64,000 nt of DNA from UMGS172 sp045578845. Its GTDB lineage: Bacteria; Bacillota; Clostridia; Oscillospirales; Acutalibacteraceae. This document shows positions 44,144 through 53,228 of this stretch, piece after piece. The position numbers were made by a program, and so were the translations under genes. The notes beneath the pieces are model-generated. The model was not told the origin of the DNA and searched no databases. It was given only the letters and a program-made list of their open reading frames with translations. Positions within the stretch are counted from its first letter, which is position 1. Each line of letters opens with the position of its first letter. The stretch is from positions 1 to 64,000 of the forward strand of contig JAZNLA010000022.1 in assembly GCA_045578845.1 (NCBI GenBank), read 5' to 3'.

Positions 44144-45870
44144 TGTATTTCCTTTCTCGGTTTAACAAAAACCGTTTTATTGGTTTTGTAGATAACCATT
44201 CCGGGTTTTGCACCGACAGGTTTTTTTACGAATTTAACCAAAGTATAATCAACCGGCACTGCCGACGAGTCGGCGGCTCTCGAATGCTCTGCTGCAAGTT
44301 GTGCCGCAAATAAAATTGTACTTTCGGGTAATTCTTCCCCATTGGTTTTAACTATTACATGTGAGCCCGGGATATTTTTAGTATGAAACCACATATCGGT
44401 TTTTTCCGCCGTATGCAATGTAAGTATATCATTTTGACGGTTGTTTCGGCCGATAAGCACCTTATATCCGTCGGGCGAAACCGTTTCTATAGGTGATGTT
44501 TTGGCAGTTTGTTTTTTTCGGTCGCTTGCAGATTTCTTTACATATCCGGATAATGCAAGTTCTTCCCTGATTTCCTTTAAATCAGCAACCGTCGAAGCAC
44601 GGGAAAGTTCATCAATAACACTTTCAATATATTCCAATTCTGATTTGCTCTGCTCAATAAGTTTGCCCAAAACCGCCTTGGCATTGCAAATCTTTTTATA
44701 TTCTTTAAAATATTTCGTTGCATTTTGCACCGCCGACAGCGACGGGTCTAACGGTATTTCTATGGTCCCGCATTGGTCATCATAATAGTTGGATACCTTC
44801 GCCACCGTTTGTCCTTTAAAGTCCATATAGGAATATGCCTTTAAAAGTTCGCCGTATATACGGTATTTTTCACCGTCTAAACAACGGGCAAGTTCCTTCT
44901 CACGAAGCAGCGTTTTTTTAGCGGCACGGTTACGCAGATTATTAAGCAACCGCACCAAATCAGCGGCAAATCCACGCATCCTTTCAATTCGGTCGCGTTC
45001 GGAATAGACCGCATCTAAAAGTTCACTGAAAGACGAAAACCTTTTGCTTACCGCAGAATTGCCGTATTGAGTAATAGGCATATACGAAAACTCAAACGGG
45101 ACTTTATTTTCATCAAACAATACGGTAGGCTTGGGTGACAAAATATACCCTCTTACCTGTTCTAAAGCCAATTCAAGCCTTGTTAATTGGTCGTGGCTCA
45201 AGTCACTCGGTTTCTTTTCAGTATCAATATCTGCCAAAACCGAAATTTCGCGGGAAATAAGCGGCGAAACACCGTCAAACACCGAAACTAAAGCCTTACC
45301 AAGCGGTTGGGAAATATCCTTTAATAACCCCACCGAATTTTCTATATCACAATTTCTTAAACTTTGTTTACTCTGCTTTTCAGGATAAACATAAACGGCA
45401 CCCGGTTGTATAATTCTGCCGTCATTTTCAAGGTCGGAACGCCTTATAGAGTCAATAATTCTACCGTCACCGCCGATAAGAATTACATTGGTTTGTTTAC
45501 CTATAAATTCTATGCAAAGTTTTGGGGATACAATATCCCCCATTTCATTAGTTGATTGAAATTTTAATACTGCGATACGTTCAAACCCGCAATCTTCAAT
45601 ACTTAAAAACTTGGCACCGCCCAAGTGTTTTCTGAGCAACATACAAAACATTGGCGGCTCGGGTGGATTTTCACTCACACTCGCGGTAAAATTCAGTCGG
45701 GGTGATGACGGACGAATACTTATATAAAGTCTTCTGTTTACGCCTGCGGCACGAAACAAAAACACCAGTTCCTCTTTTGAGGGCTGATGTATTTTGTCTA
45801 CTCTTGTGCCGATTAAACCTTCGGCTATTTCAGATTTAAGTCCCAGTAAAAAAATTCCGTCAATTCCCAT
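44140..45870 (-). CDS. rqcH: RqcH (NFACT family) ribosome quality control protein
   Basis: RqcH binds split 50S subunits carrying peptidyl-tRNA and recruits tRNA-Ala for alanine tailing. The NFACT-N domain begins MGIDGIFLLGLKSEI; coiled coils lie at about 280-330 and 375-425; the NFACT-R domain contains DMWFHTKNIPGSHVIVK near 490. The usual Asp-Arg motif at 97-98 reads Glu97-Arg98 here (CGFERIAVL). 576 aa. The older name is fibronectin-binding protein A. Confidence 0.93.
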   Translation of the reverse strand: MGIDGIFLLGLKSEIAEGLIGTRVDKIHQPSKEELVFLFRAAGVNRRLYISIRPSSPRLNFTASVSENPPEPPMFCMLLRKHLGGAKFLSIEDCGFERIAVLKFQSTNEMGDIVSPKLCIEFIGKQTNVILIGGDGRIIDSIRRSDLENDGRIIQPGAVYVYPEKQSKQSLRNCDIENSVGLLKDISQPLGKALVSVFDGVSPLISREISVLADIDTEKKPSDLSHDQLTRLELALEQVRGYILSPKPTVLFDENKVPFEFSYMPITQYGNSAVSKRFSSFSELLDAVYSERDRIERMRGFAADLVRLLNNLRNRAAKKTLLREKELARCLDGEKYRIYGELLKAYSYMDFKGQTVAKVSNYYDDQCGTIEIPLDPSLSAVQNATKYFKEYKKICNAKAVLGKLIEQSKSELEYIESVIDELSRASTVADLKEIREELALSGYVKKSASDRKKQTAKTSPIETVSPDGYKVLIGRNNRQNDILTLHTAEKTDMWFHTKNIPGSHVIVKTNGEELPESTILFAAQLAAEHSRAADSSAVPVDYTLVKFVKKPVGAKPGMVIYKTNKTVFVKPRKEIQ

Positions 45871-46543
45871 ATTTTGCTACCAAATCATCAATTTTCAATA
45901 TAACCTCTTGCAGTCTTTTATATGTATCCTGTTTTTGAGGTACCGATTTTATGTTTTCCGTAAGTTCCGATAAAACACGGCGTTTGCGTCTTATATAAAT
46001 AAGTTCTTCTTTCCCTATGTTATCGGTAAGTTTACCCATATAGTAAAAGAAATCACTGCATTCATTTTTTATACCGCAGTATTTTGCTTTTATTACGGTA
46101 TATATTCTGCCTGCCGCCGTAACAGCGTGTTCTTCTGCTATATTAAAGCCTTCCGAAAGCAAAAATTTTCTCAAATCCTCTGCCGAAGTCATGGGTTGCA
46201 ATATAAATTCATAACGTTCGTTTTTGACCCATTTAGCGGCAGTGATTATTTTTATGATAAGGTCACCGCCCATACCTGCAATTACAAAAGTATCGGCATC
46301 TTCGGGCGATACTGCCGAAAGTCCGTTACCTTTTTTTACAACTATATTTTTTACACCCGATTTTTCAATATTGGACTTAGCATTCAAAAGCGGTCCGTCA
46401 CTGACATCACAGGCATAAACCAAGGGCGATATACCTTTTGAAATTAAGTATACGGGAAGATAAGCGTGGTCGGTACCAATATCCGCCACCCTATCTCCCC
46501 GTCTAATCATTTCGGCAATTTTCAGCAAACGGCTGTCAGCCAT
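45860..46543 (-). CDS. trmK: tRNA (adenine22-N1)-methyltransferase TrmK
   Basis: TrmK methylates A22 of tRNA. SAM-binding start RVADIGTDHAYLPVYLI (about 18-34) and the catalytic-site FVIAGMGGDLIIKII are the family hallmarks. 227 aa. In Firmicutes trmK usually follows rpoD; here three small genes intervene. The stop overlaps rqcH by 11 nt. Confidence 0.94.
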   Translation of the reverse strand: MADSRLLKIAEMIRRGDRVADIGTDHAYLPVYLISKGISPLVYACDVSDGPLLNAKSNIEKSGVKNIVVKKGNGLSAVSPEDADTFVIAGMGGDLIIKIITAAKWVKNERYEFILQPMTSAEDLRKFLLSEGFNIAEEHAVTAAGRIYTVIKAKYCGIKNECSDFFYYMGKLTDNIGKEELIYIRRKRRVLSELTENIKSVPQKQDTYKRLQEVILKIDDLVAKYGN

Positions 46544-46743
46544 TACTTGCTCTCCAAATACGCATTAATCTTAGCAACAAGAGCGTCACAGTCGGTTCCG
46601 TGAACTCTGCAAGCATCCTCAACCGACTCACCTCTTGATGCAGGACAGCCAAGGCAATGCATACCCATTTCCAAGAAAAATTCTGCAGTGCCGTTGTCCA
46701 TATCAAGAATATCTCCGATACACATATCTTTTGTAATTTTCAT
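46543..46743 (-). CDS. DUF1858-domain protein (66 aa)
   Basis: The start MKITKDMCIGDILDMD, then AEFFLEMGMHCLGCPAS, is the DUF1858/hybrid-cluster-associated disulfide oxidoreductase pattern with a C-x2-C pair (Cys34, Cys37). The function is probably redox or metal binding, not shown. The start is coupled by TAATG overlap to the trmK start direction in the same operon. Confidence 0.85.
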   Translation of the reverse strand: MKITKDMCIGDILDMDNGTAEFFLEMGMHCLGCPASRGESVEDACRVHGTDCDALVAKINAYLESK

Positions 46744-46793
46744 AACCCATTATTCCTTTCTTTTTTACCGCTTTTTACGGTTTTTAACATAAT

Positions 46794-47333
46794 TTATAAA
46801 AGCCCCGAATTACTGATGGCCTTTGCAGTAACCGAAGCAAACCAACAGTATATTGCCTCGCCCAATTCCTGATAAACGGGGTCGCCATCATGAGAACATA
46901 ACATAGCAAAGGTTTGCCCTATTCTGCGGTCAACCTCAGTACCTCTGCGATATGCAAGATAATAAAACGAATACGCACCCGAATCAGCCACCGCTTTATA
47001 AAGTGACGGCGAACGCTTTTCAAGTTCCGAATTAAAACTTATCTTGGCGGCTTGTGATACAACCGAACTTTTAAGTGCAGTTTCAACACCTACCGTTGCG
47101 GCAAAGGTCATAAGGATACCGCGTTGAATATCCATTTCGCTGCTTACAGAGTCTTCGTTCACAGTAGCAAAAGTATTTATTTTTTCAACCACTTCATCGG
47201 CAAGTTTTGTACCCAAAATACGTGCCTTTTCGGTGTTGCCTTTTGAACTTTCGCGGTCGTATTCCTCATGTGCCGACTCGCTTTGTGCCTTTTGACCCCT
47301 AGGCATTGCAATTTTAATATCTTCGTCGAACAT
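46794..47333 (-). CDS. Unknown 179-aa protein
   Basis: I recognise no family. The N-terminal 45 residues are charged and likely disordered (AMPRGQKAQSESAHEEYDRE). The rest is predicted helical and has two alanine-rich helices, ILMTFAATVGVETAL and IYCWFASVTAKAISN, and a conserved-looking SFYYLAYRRGTEVDRRIGQTFAMLC. There is no signal peptide. It sits in the dnaG-rpoD operon between the TSCPD and DUF1858 genes, which suggests a core but lineage-restricted role. Confidence 0.7.
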   Translation of the reverse strand: MFDEDIKIAMPRGQKAQSESAHEEYDRESSKGNTEKARILGTKLADEVVEKINTFATVNEDSVSSEMDIQRGILMTFAATVGVETALKSSVVSQAAKISFNSELEKRSPSLYKAVADSGAYSFYYLAYRRGTEVDRRIGQTFAMLCSHDGDPVYQELGEAIYCWFASVTAKAISNSGLL

Positions 47334-47360
47334 TTAATCACTACCCTTTCTTTTTAGGGA

Positions 47361-47609
47361 TTACTGTTCTTTATATCTTTTCAAAGCTTTTGCAAGTTGG
47401 TCGGGACATGAAGTAGGTTTAAAGCCACAGGTTATACCATCTAACTTGTCGATAACCTCATCAATACTCATTCCCTTACAAATGCTTGATATACCTTTAA
47501 GATTTCCGTTACAGCCGCCCTCAAATTTTACCGACTGTAATATATCGTCTTCAATTTCCAATATAATCCTGCGTGAGCAGGTACCGGAAGTAATGTATTC
47601 AAATTTCAT
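47361..47609 (-). CDS. TSCPD-domain protein (TIGR03905-like)
   Basis: The 82-aa protein follows the TSCPD pattern: TSGTCSRRIILEIEDD, VKFEGGCNGNLKGI, and CGFKPTSCPDQLAKAL, with four cysteines likely binding metal. The domain is related to the C-terminus of class II ribonucleotide reductases, but the stand-alone form has no known function. It is 4 nt downstream of nothing else and follows rpoD at a 4-nt distance. Confidence 0.88.
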   Translation of the reverse strand: MKFEYITSGTCSRRIILEIEDDILQSVKFEGGCNGNLKGISSICKGMSIDEVIDKLDGITCGFKPTSCPDQLAKALKRYKEQ

Positions 47610-47613
47610 ATTA

Positions 47614-48726
47614 TTATCTGTCCCTAAACTTATTACTTCTTACAGGATGACGTAGTTTTCTTAAAGCCTTTGCCTCAATTTGGCGGATACGTTCTCTTGT
47701 CACATGGAACTCAGTACCAACCTCTTCAAGTGTATGGCATCTGCCGTCTTTAAGACCGAAGCGAAGTCTTATAACTGCCTCTTCGCGTGCGGTAAGGGTT
47801 TTAAGAACAGCATCAATGTCCTCATTTGTTATGGTTTTAAGTGCCGCATCATCAGGTGCCAAAGCATCTTCATCACGTATAAAGTCCATAAGACGGCTGT
47901 CTTCCTCGGGTCCAATCGGAGTTTCCATAGAAACGGGTTCTTGAGCGACACGCATTATCTCACGCACACGTTCAACCGACATTTCCATTTTTTCGGCAAT
48001 AAGTTCCTCACTGGGCTCATGACCGTTTTCATGTAGAAGTTGGCTTTGAATCTTTTTAAGACGGTTAATGGTTTCAACCATATGAACCGGAATACGTATA
48101 GTCCTTGCTTGGTCGGCGATTGCACGGGTAATAGCCTGACGAATCCACCAAGTCGCATAGGTTGAAAACTTAAACCCCTTTGTATGGTCAAATTTTTCAA
48201 CCGCTTTAATAAGACCGACATTGCCCTCTTGAATAAGGTCTAAGAAGTGCATTCCTCTGCCGACATAACGTTTTGCAATACTTACAACCAAACGAAGGTT
48301 GGCTTCGGTAAGGCGTTTTTTGGCAAAATCGTCACCTTCGCCTATTCGTATGGCAAGTTGAACCTCCTCGTCAGGGGTAAGAAGCGGTACGCGACCGATT
48401 TCTTTAAGATAAACCTTAACAGGGTCATCAAGCGAAATGGTTTCTACGGTTGTCATTTCGTCAATTTTTTCAACATCTTCCATATCGACAACTTTAAGGT
48501 CTTCTTCAGTAGGCTCAATAAAATCAAGATCTAAAAGCGGCGGCTCTTCATCTAAATTCTCAGGATTATCCGGAATATCGTCAAGATCCATAAAGTCATC
48601 CTTATTATCTTCTGAATAGTTTTTTGTATAACTATCCTCAATAAGATTTTCTTCCAAAGCCTCTATAGTATTTACAGTTGTTTCGGTTTCTTTGAAATTT
48701 TCTTCCGCTGATTTTTTTCTTTCCAT
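47614..48726 (-). CDS. rpoD: Housekeeping RNA polymerase sigma factor
   Basis: This primary sigma70 factor directs transcription from the TTGACA/TATAAT promoters seen across the window. An acidic N-terminal extension (about 1-95) precedes region 1.2 (DPVKVYLKEIGRVPLLTPDEE), region 2 (FLDLIQEGNVGLIKAVEKFD and FSTYATWWIRQAITRAI), region 3 and region 4 with LEEVGTEFHVTRERIRQIEAK. The 370-aa length is typical of Firmicutes. It follows dnaG after 52 nt. Confidence 0.98.
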   Translation of the reverse strand: MERKKSAEENFKETETTVNTIEALEENLIEDSYTKNYSEDNKDDFMDLDDIPDNPENLDEEPPLLDLDFIEPTEEDLKVVDMEDVEKIDEMTTVETISLDDPVKVYLKEIGRVPLLTPDEEVQLAIRIGEGDDFAKKRLTEANLRLVVSIAKRYVGRGMHFLDLIQEGNVGLIKAVEKFDHTKGFKFSTYATWWIRQAITRAIADQARTIRIPVHMVETINRLKKIQSQLLHENGHEPSEELIAEKMEMSVERVREIMRVAQEPVSMETPIGPEEDSRLMDFIRDEDALAPDDAALKTITNEDIDAVLKTLTAREEAVIRLRFGLKDGRCHTLEEVGTEFHVTRERIRQIEAKALRKLRHPVRSNKFRDR

Positions 48727-48778
48727 GTATATAACTCCCTTATTATCCCTATATTTTCCCCAAAAAACGGGTTTTTAA

Positions 48779-50551
48779 TTAAATTTTCTTTTTATTCTGC
48801 AAGTTTTTCATAGCCGCCGCCCACTCATCGTCAGGCAGTTCGGTAACATTTAATCCCTTTACCGACAGATTTTCCTCGGTCAATACCTTTATACTGTCAT
48901 TTAACACCTTTTCGGGATTTTCATTACCGATACCTTTGGCAAGCAGCCCTGTTATGTATCCTATTTCATCGGGTGCAAAATCACCGCTTAGCAGTACCAA
49001 ATCAAATTCGTGCCCCGAATGTATAATTTGCAACACCTTTTCATACAGCCTACGGTTAAAATCGGTAATTATGCTGTCCGGCGTTATCTCTTCAACTAAC
49101 TGCAACAAATCCGGATGTTTTATAAGCACGCATATAATCGTTTCTTCGGCCGCAGCCGCACGTCTAAACTGTGACTTTTGCGGATTGATACTGTCTTTTT
49201 GCAACCTTGGTGTTATTATATTTTCAAGTTGCTTTTGTTCCCTTTGTTTTTTGCGTTTTGCAATTTTTTCCAAAGTGTCATTTATAAGCACCTCTTTAGA
49301 AACACCGTACTTTTCGGACAGTTTGCCCGCATAAAGGTCAACCGCCAAGCGGTCGTCAAGTTCGGCAAGCACATCGCATGCTTTCTTCAAATATTGCAGT
49401 TTGCCGTCCGACGCTCCAAGGTCAACACCCATAGCCGCGGTATAAAGACGGTACTCTATATTACTTATGGCACCGTCTAGCAGAGCCTCAAATCGAGCAG
49501 ACCCGTATTTTTTTAAGAATTCGTCGGGGTCTTTGCAATCGGGCAATCTTAAAATTCTTGCATCAACACCCGCCGATTTTAAAATATTCATCGCCCTATC
49601 GGTCGCCTTAGCACCCGCCTCATCGGCATCGAGTGTTACAACTACCTCTTTTGCATAACGTCCGATAAGTTTCGCCTGCTCTTCGGTAAAGGCAGTACCC
49701 AAAGCAGCAACGGCATTTTCAAACCCTGCTTGATGAAGTGCAATAACATCAAGGTTTCCCTCAACCAAAATGGCTTGGTTTGAGCAAACCTTTTTGGCAA
49801 AATTAAGTCCGTAAACCTGATGACTTTTTTTATAAACCGGTGTATCGGCAGTGTTTACATATTTGCCGCCCTGTTTATCATTGCCCGGTAATGCTCGTCC
49901 GCTGAAACCGACTACCTTGCCTTGAATGTTTATAATAGGAAACATTACTCGGTTTATAAATCGGTCATACTTAAAAATTTTATTATCTTTCTGTTTTTCA
50001 GCTATTAGGTCAGCCGATTTTATTATGTACTCACTGTATCCCTTTGATTTTAAATGATTTTCAAGGTCATGCCACCCATTGGGAGAAAAGCCAAGCCCGA
50101 AATGTTTAATGGTTTTAAGTGTAAGTCCCCTGCTGAGTAGATAATCAAGCCCCGCTTTGCCGTTAGGACTCATCAAATATGAATGAAAATACCTTGCCGC
50201 CTCACGATTGACCTCGTAAACATCATTTTTAAGTCTTATTGTTTTATCGTCGGTGTTGCCGTCGGGCACCTTCAGTCCCGCACGGTCGGCAAGCCTTCGC
50301 ACCGCATCTATGTAGTCGAGATTTTCAACCTCCATAGTAAAGGTGATAATATCTCCACCTTTACCGCAACCGAAACAGTAGTACGAGCCGTTTTCGGGGT
50401 ATACGACAAAAGAGCCTGTCTTTTCATTATGGAACGGACAAAGTCCGACAAGATTACGTCCCCGCCGTTTAAGTGCAACATACGGCGACACAACCGACTC
50501 AACGTCGTTTTTAAACTTTAGTTCCATTAAAAACTCCTGTGGTAACGCCAC
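48779..50551 (-). CDS. dnaG: DNA primase
   Basis: DnaG makes RNA primers at the replication fork. The CHC2 zinc site has Cys38, His41, Cys59 and Cys62; the TOPRIM domain includes ILVEGNLDVIALHQ and VVTLDADEAG; the C-terminal part (about 440-590) is the DnaB-binding region. 590 aa. It is the first gene of the dnaG-rpoD macromolecular synthesis operon, which continues to 43358. Confidence 0.97.
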   Translation of the reverse strand: MALPQEFLMELKFKNDVESVVSPYVALKRRGRNLVGLCPFHNEKTGSFVVYPENGSYYCFGCGKGGDIITFTMEVENLDYIDAVRRLADRAGLKVPDGNTDDKTIRLKNDVYEVNREAARYFHSYLMSPNGKAGLDYLLSRGLTLKTIKHFGLGFSPNGWHDLENHLKSKGYSEYIIKSADLIAEKQKDNKIFKYDRFINRVMFPIINIQGKVVGFSGRALPGNDKQGGKYVNTADTPVYKKSHQVYGLNFAKKVCSNQAILVEGNLDVIALHQAGFENAVAALGTAFTEEQAKLIGRYAKEVVVTLDADEAGAKATDRAMNILKSAGVDARILRLPDCKDPDEFLKKYGSARFEALLDGAISNIEYRLYTAAMGVDLGASDGKLQYLKKACDVLAELDDRLAVDLYAGKLSEKYGVSKEVLINDTLEKIAKRKKQREQKQLENIITPRLQKDSINPQKSQFRRAAAAEETIICVLIKHPDLLQLVEEITPDSIITDFNRRLYEKVLQIIHSGHEFDLVLLSGDFAPDEIGYITGLLAKGIGNENPEKVLNDSIKVLTEENLSVKGLNVTELPDDEWAAAMKNLQNKKKI

Positions 50552-50681
50552 TATGTCACACCCTTTCTTATATTAAATATATCACATCTAATATCCCGTT
50601 TTTAGTACTGTAATAAATACTTATACTATAATATTCGCAAATTTTCGGTTAACTACTTTTAAATTTTCGAAATTTTGTCAA

Positions 50682-51302
50682 TTATACGGCAGAAAATTCA
50701 CTTTTTACGATTTTAGCGGTTATTTTGCCGCAAAAAGTATCAGTGATTTTAGCAAATAAATCATCGGTTTTTTCCTCGGATACCGAAAACAGTATTTCAA
50801 TATTTGAAGTATAAACCGTATCAAGTAATTTTGCACCATTCGCTTCAAGTATTGACACAAAACGGTCGCGGTCGGAATATTCAAAAGAAACTTTACATAT
50901 ATTGCACACACGCATTTCAACAATTCCCGCCGCGTCTACCGCCGCTTTTGCCGCCGCAGTATATGCACGTACCAGTCCGCCGGTACCAAGTAAAACTCCG
51001 CCGAAGTATCTTGTTGTGACAATCAAACAATCGGTTAAATTGTTCCCCTTAATCACCTCTAAGGTAGGCAAACCCGCGGTAGAATGAGGCTCGGAGTCAT
51101 CAGAATACCTGGCAAGACCGCCTTCACGCAAAACATACGCGTATACATTATGCTTAGCACCGAAATTATCTTTTTTTACTTTCGCTATATAATCCATAGC
51201 CTGTTTTTCGGTGGTAACGGGTACGCAAACGCCTATAAACTTAGAGCGTTTTTCCTCATATTCACCCACACCTTGACCGCCGACGGTAAAATATCCCTGC
51301 AC
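50682..51302 (-). CDS. yigZ: YigZ/IMPACT family protein
   Basis: The 206-aa protein has the UPF0029 N-terminal signature SKFIGVCVPV...DNFGAKHNVYAYVL and DDSEPHSTAGLPTLEVI plus TRYFGGVLLGTGGLVRAYT, then a DUF1949-type C-terminal domain. Bacterial members have been linked to translation, but the biochemical role is unclear. It is monocistronic, divergent in spacing from dnaG. Confidence 0.93.
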   Translation of the reverse strand: MQGYFTVGGQGVGEYEEKRSKFIGVCVPVTTEKQAMDYIAKVKKDNFGAKHNVYAYVLREGGLARYSDDSEPHSTAGLPTLEVIKGNNLTDCLIVTTRYFGGVLLGTGGLVRAYTAAAKAAVDAAGIVEMRVCNICKVSFEYSDRDRFVSILEANGAKLLDTVYTSNIEILFSVSEEKTDDLFAKITDTFCGKITAKIVKSEFSAV

Positions 51303-51325
51303 CTTTCACACCTCAATTCTGTAGC

Positions 51326-51358
51326 GAAAAAAACCGCAACTGAAAACAGTTGCGGTTT
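51326..51358 (-). terminator. Terminator of rpmE
   Basis: 12-bp stem AAACCGCAACTG / CAGTTGCGGTTT with a 4-nt loop and TTTTTCG on the minus strand. Confidence 0.9.
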
Positions 51359-51378
51359 ATAATCTGTCTGAAACACAA

Positions 51379-51585
51379 TTATTTTGCTTCGATTCCGAAA
51401 CGCTTATTAAATCTGTCTACACGACCGCCGGTATCAACTAATTTTTGTCTACCGGTGAAAAACGGATGACATTTTGAGCAAATATCCAAACGGATATCTT
51501 TCTTTGTCGAGCGAGTTTCAAACTCAGCACCGCAAGCACACTTAACTGTTACGGTTTCATATTGCGGATGAATAGCCTCTTTCAT
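51379..51585 (-). CDS. rpmE: 50S ribosomal protein L31 (zinc form)
   Basis: The 68-aa protein has Cys16, Cys18, Cys36 and Cys39, the zinc-binding (C+) form of L31, which is usually replaced by a C- paralogue under zinc limitation in bacteria that have both. HPFFTGRQKLVDTGGRVDRF is the L31 signature. It has its own terminator. Confidence 0.97.
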   Translation of the reverse strand: MKEAIHPQYETVTVKCACGAEFETRSTKKDIRLDICSKCHPFFTGRQKLVDTGGRVDRFNKRFGIEAK

Positions 51586-51681
51586 TAGGTGTCACCCCTC
51601 TCTTTCTTTTCACATTAACAATGGAATGATAACACATTCTTTTTTAAATTGCAAGTATTTTTTTTAAAATATAGTATTTTT

Positions 51682-52332
51682 TTATTTGTTACTTATTTTT
51701 GACAGTTTGTATCTTGCTTTCTCGTACATTTCAAGCACCCAAAAAGCGGCTTTGTACCGCTGTTTTTCGTGTACTACTTCGGTTTGGTCTTCGGTCAAAA
51801 CCGACGAAATATCATTTGACTTACCGTTACTTGCGGCAGGCAAGCATACAGCGGGAAACATAACGCACCACCAATTTTTACCTTTGGCACTGCCTATTTC
51901 AACCTTAACCGCCTCATATATACCCGCAGGTAAAGTGAAATCTCCATAATCTCGGTTATTAAACCATGAACGGTCAACCGATACCGTAACAGGATAATCA
52001 AAACCCTTTTCGTAAACGGCATTTTGTGCAGTTTCTTTAAGTAAATCAATATTATTATTGGCTGAAATTATGGCTTCTTGCTCGGTTTTGCAATCTAAAA
52101 ACACACTCTCCGATACGCCAAGCACTTTATCTCGTACATAAAGTTTTAAATTTTGGTCGGCAACACTGTCGGAATTGGCAAGTATGTGAAGCCTTAACAC
52201 ACTGTCCCTAATACCGTCACATTTGGCATTAAATCCCGCAAACGAGAAAACTGACGCCAAAATAAGTCCTACCGCCAATGATTTTATTAACAATCCTTTT
52301 TGAAAAACTTTTAGAAATTTCATATATTTCAC
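51682..52332 (-). CDS. spoIIR: Stage II sporulation protein R
   Basis: SpoIIR is secreted from the forespore and triggers activation of pro-sigma-E in the mother cell. An N-terminal membrane or signal segment (about 13-35) is followed by LRLHILANSDSVADQNLKLYVRDKV, the family hallmark, and later VEIGSAKGKNWWCVMFP. A GTG at 52332 and an ATG nine bases later are both possible starts. 216 aa. It supports sporulation together with dpaAB. Confidence 0.93.
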   Translation of the reverse strand: MKYMKFLKVFQKGLLIKSLAVGLILASVFSFAGFNAKCDGIRDSVLRLHILANSDSVADQNLKLYVRDKVLGVSESVFLDCKTEQEAIISANNNIDLLKETAQNAVYEKGFDYPVTVSVDRSWFNNRDYGDFTLPAGIYEAVKVEIGSAKGKNWWCVMFPAVCLPAASNGKSNDISSVLTEDQTEVVHEKQRYKAAFWVLEMYEKARYKLSKISNK

Positions 52333-52379
52333 TCTTTCCTCTTTTACTCTAAGTGAAATATTGACATATTTTGGAAATT

Positions 52380-53228
52380 TTATTCAATTATTTCGGTGCC
52401 TGCTTTAGTGGGCACTGAAAGAAAACTCTCTGCACCGATACTTTTTAAAGTGTCAACCGCCGTTTTGGCATTATCCTCGTTTTCAAAAACCCCAATAACA
52501 CCGGGACCTGCACCCGAAAGTCCGGCATATAAAGCACCATACTTCAAAAGAATATTCTTGACCTCACTAATATCCCCAGCGACCTCTTCAAAACAGTTGT
52601 AAAGACCGCCCGCGACTCTTTTGATACTGCCTTCTGCCAGTCCTATGGCGATTTGGTCTATATCGGAAATTTTTATACGTTCACCGCTGTCAAGTTTTTT
52701 GTACATATCACCGGTCGAACTCTTGTTGCCTTTTTTTGCAATAACAATAAAGCAATCGGGAAGATTTGTGATAGGCGTTAAAATTTCACCGACACCCTCA
52801 GCTAAAGCCGTACCGCCTATAATACAAAACGGAACATCGGCACCGAGAGTAAGACCTAATTCGCACAGTTCATTTTGGGTTAAAATATTACCGTGTAAAA
52901 TATTCAGTGCAATAAGCACTGCCGCAGCGTCGGCACTGCCGCCGCCAAGACCTCCCGCAACGGGAATGTTTTTTTCTACGGTAATTTTATATTTTTTACA
53001 CGAATTAACCTTATTAAGATAAATTTCCGCCGCTTTTAAGGCTAAGTTATCTGCACTTTTTATACATTTACCGCAAACAATACTAAGTTCGCCCGACTCT
53101 TCGACAGTTATAACATCGCAAAGCGATACCGACTGCATAACCGACCTTAAAGTGTGGTATCCGTCGGCACGTTTGCCAGTAACATCAAGCGACAAATTAA
53201 CCTTTGCGTTGGCTTTGATTTTAAACAT
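52380..53228 (-). CDS. ispE: 4-diphosphocytidyl-2-C-methyl-D-erythritol kinase
   Basis: A GHMP kinase of the MEP isoprenoid pathway. N-terminal KANAKVNLSLDVTGKRADGYH is the IspE signature; the ATP loop is PVAGGLGGGSADAA at 89-102, and GLSGAGPGVIGVF is the third motif. 282 aa. It starts 1 nt after the aminotransferase stop codon. Confidence 0.95.
   Translation of the reverse strand: MFKIKANAKVNLSLDVTGKRADGYHTLRSVMQSVSLCDVITVEESGELSIVCGKCIKSADNLALKAAEIYLNKVNSCKKYKITVEKNIPVAGGLGGGSADAAAVLIALNILHGNILTQNELCELGLTLGADVPFCIIGGTALAEGVGEILTPITNLPDCFIVIAKKGNKSSTGDMYKKLDSGERIKISDIDQIAIGLAEGSIKRVAGGLYNCFEEVAGDISEVKNILLKYGALYAGLSGAGPGVIGVFENEDNAKTAVDTLKSIGAESFLSVPTKAGTEIIE

Noticed and set aside
47680..50521. 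Plus-strand ORFs within rpoD and dnaG
   Set aside because: They are out-of-frame shadows of sequences whose minus-strand products are unambiguous.
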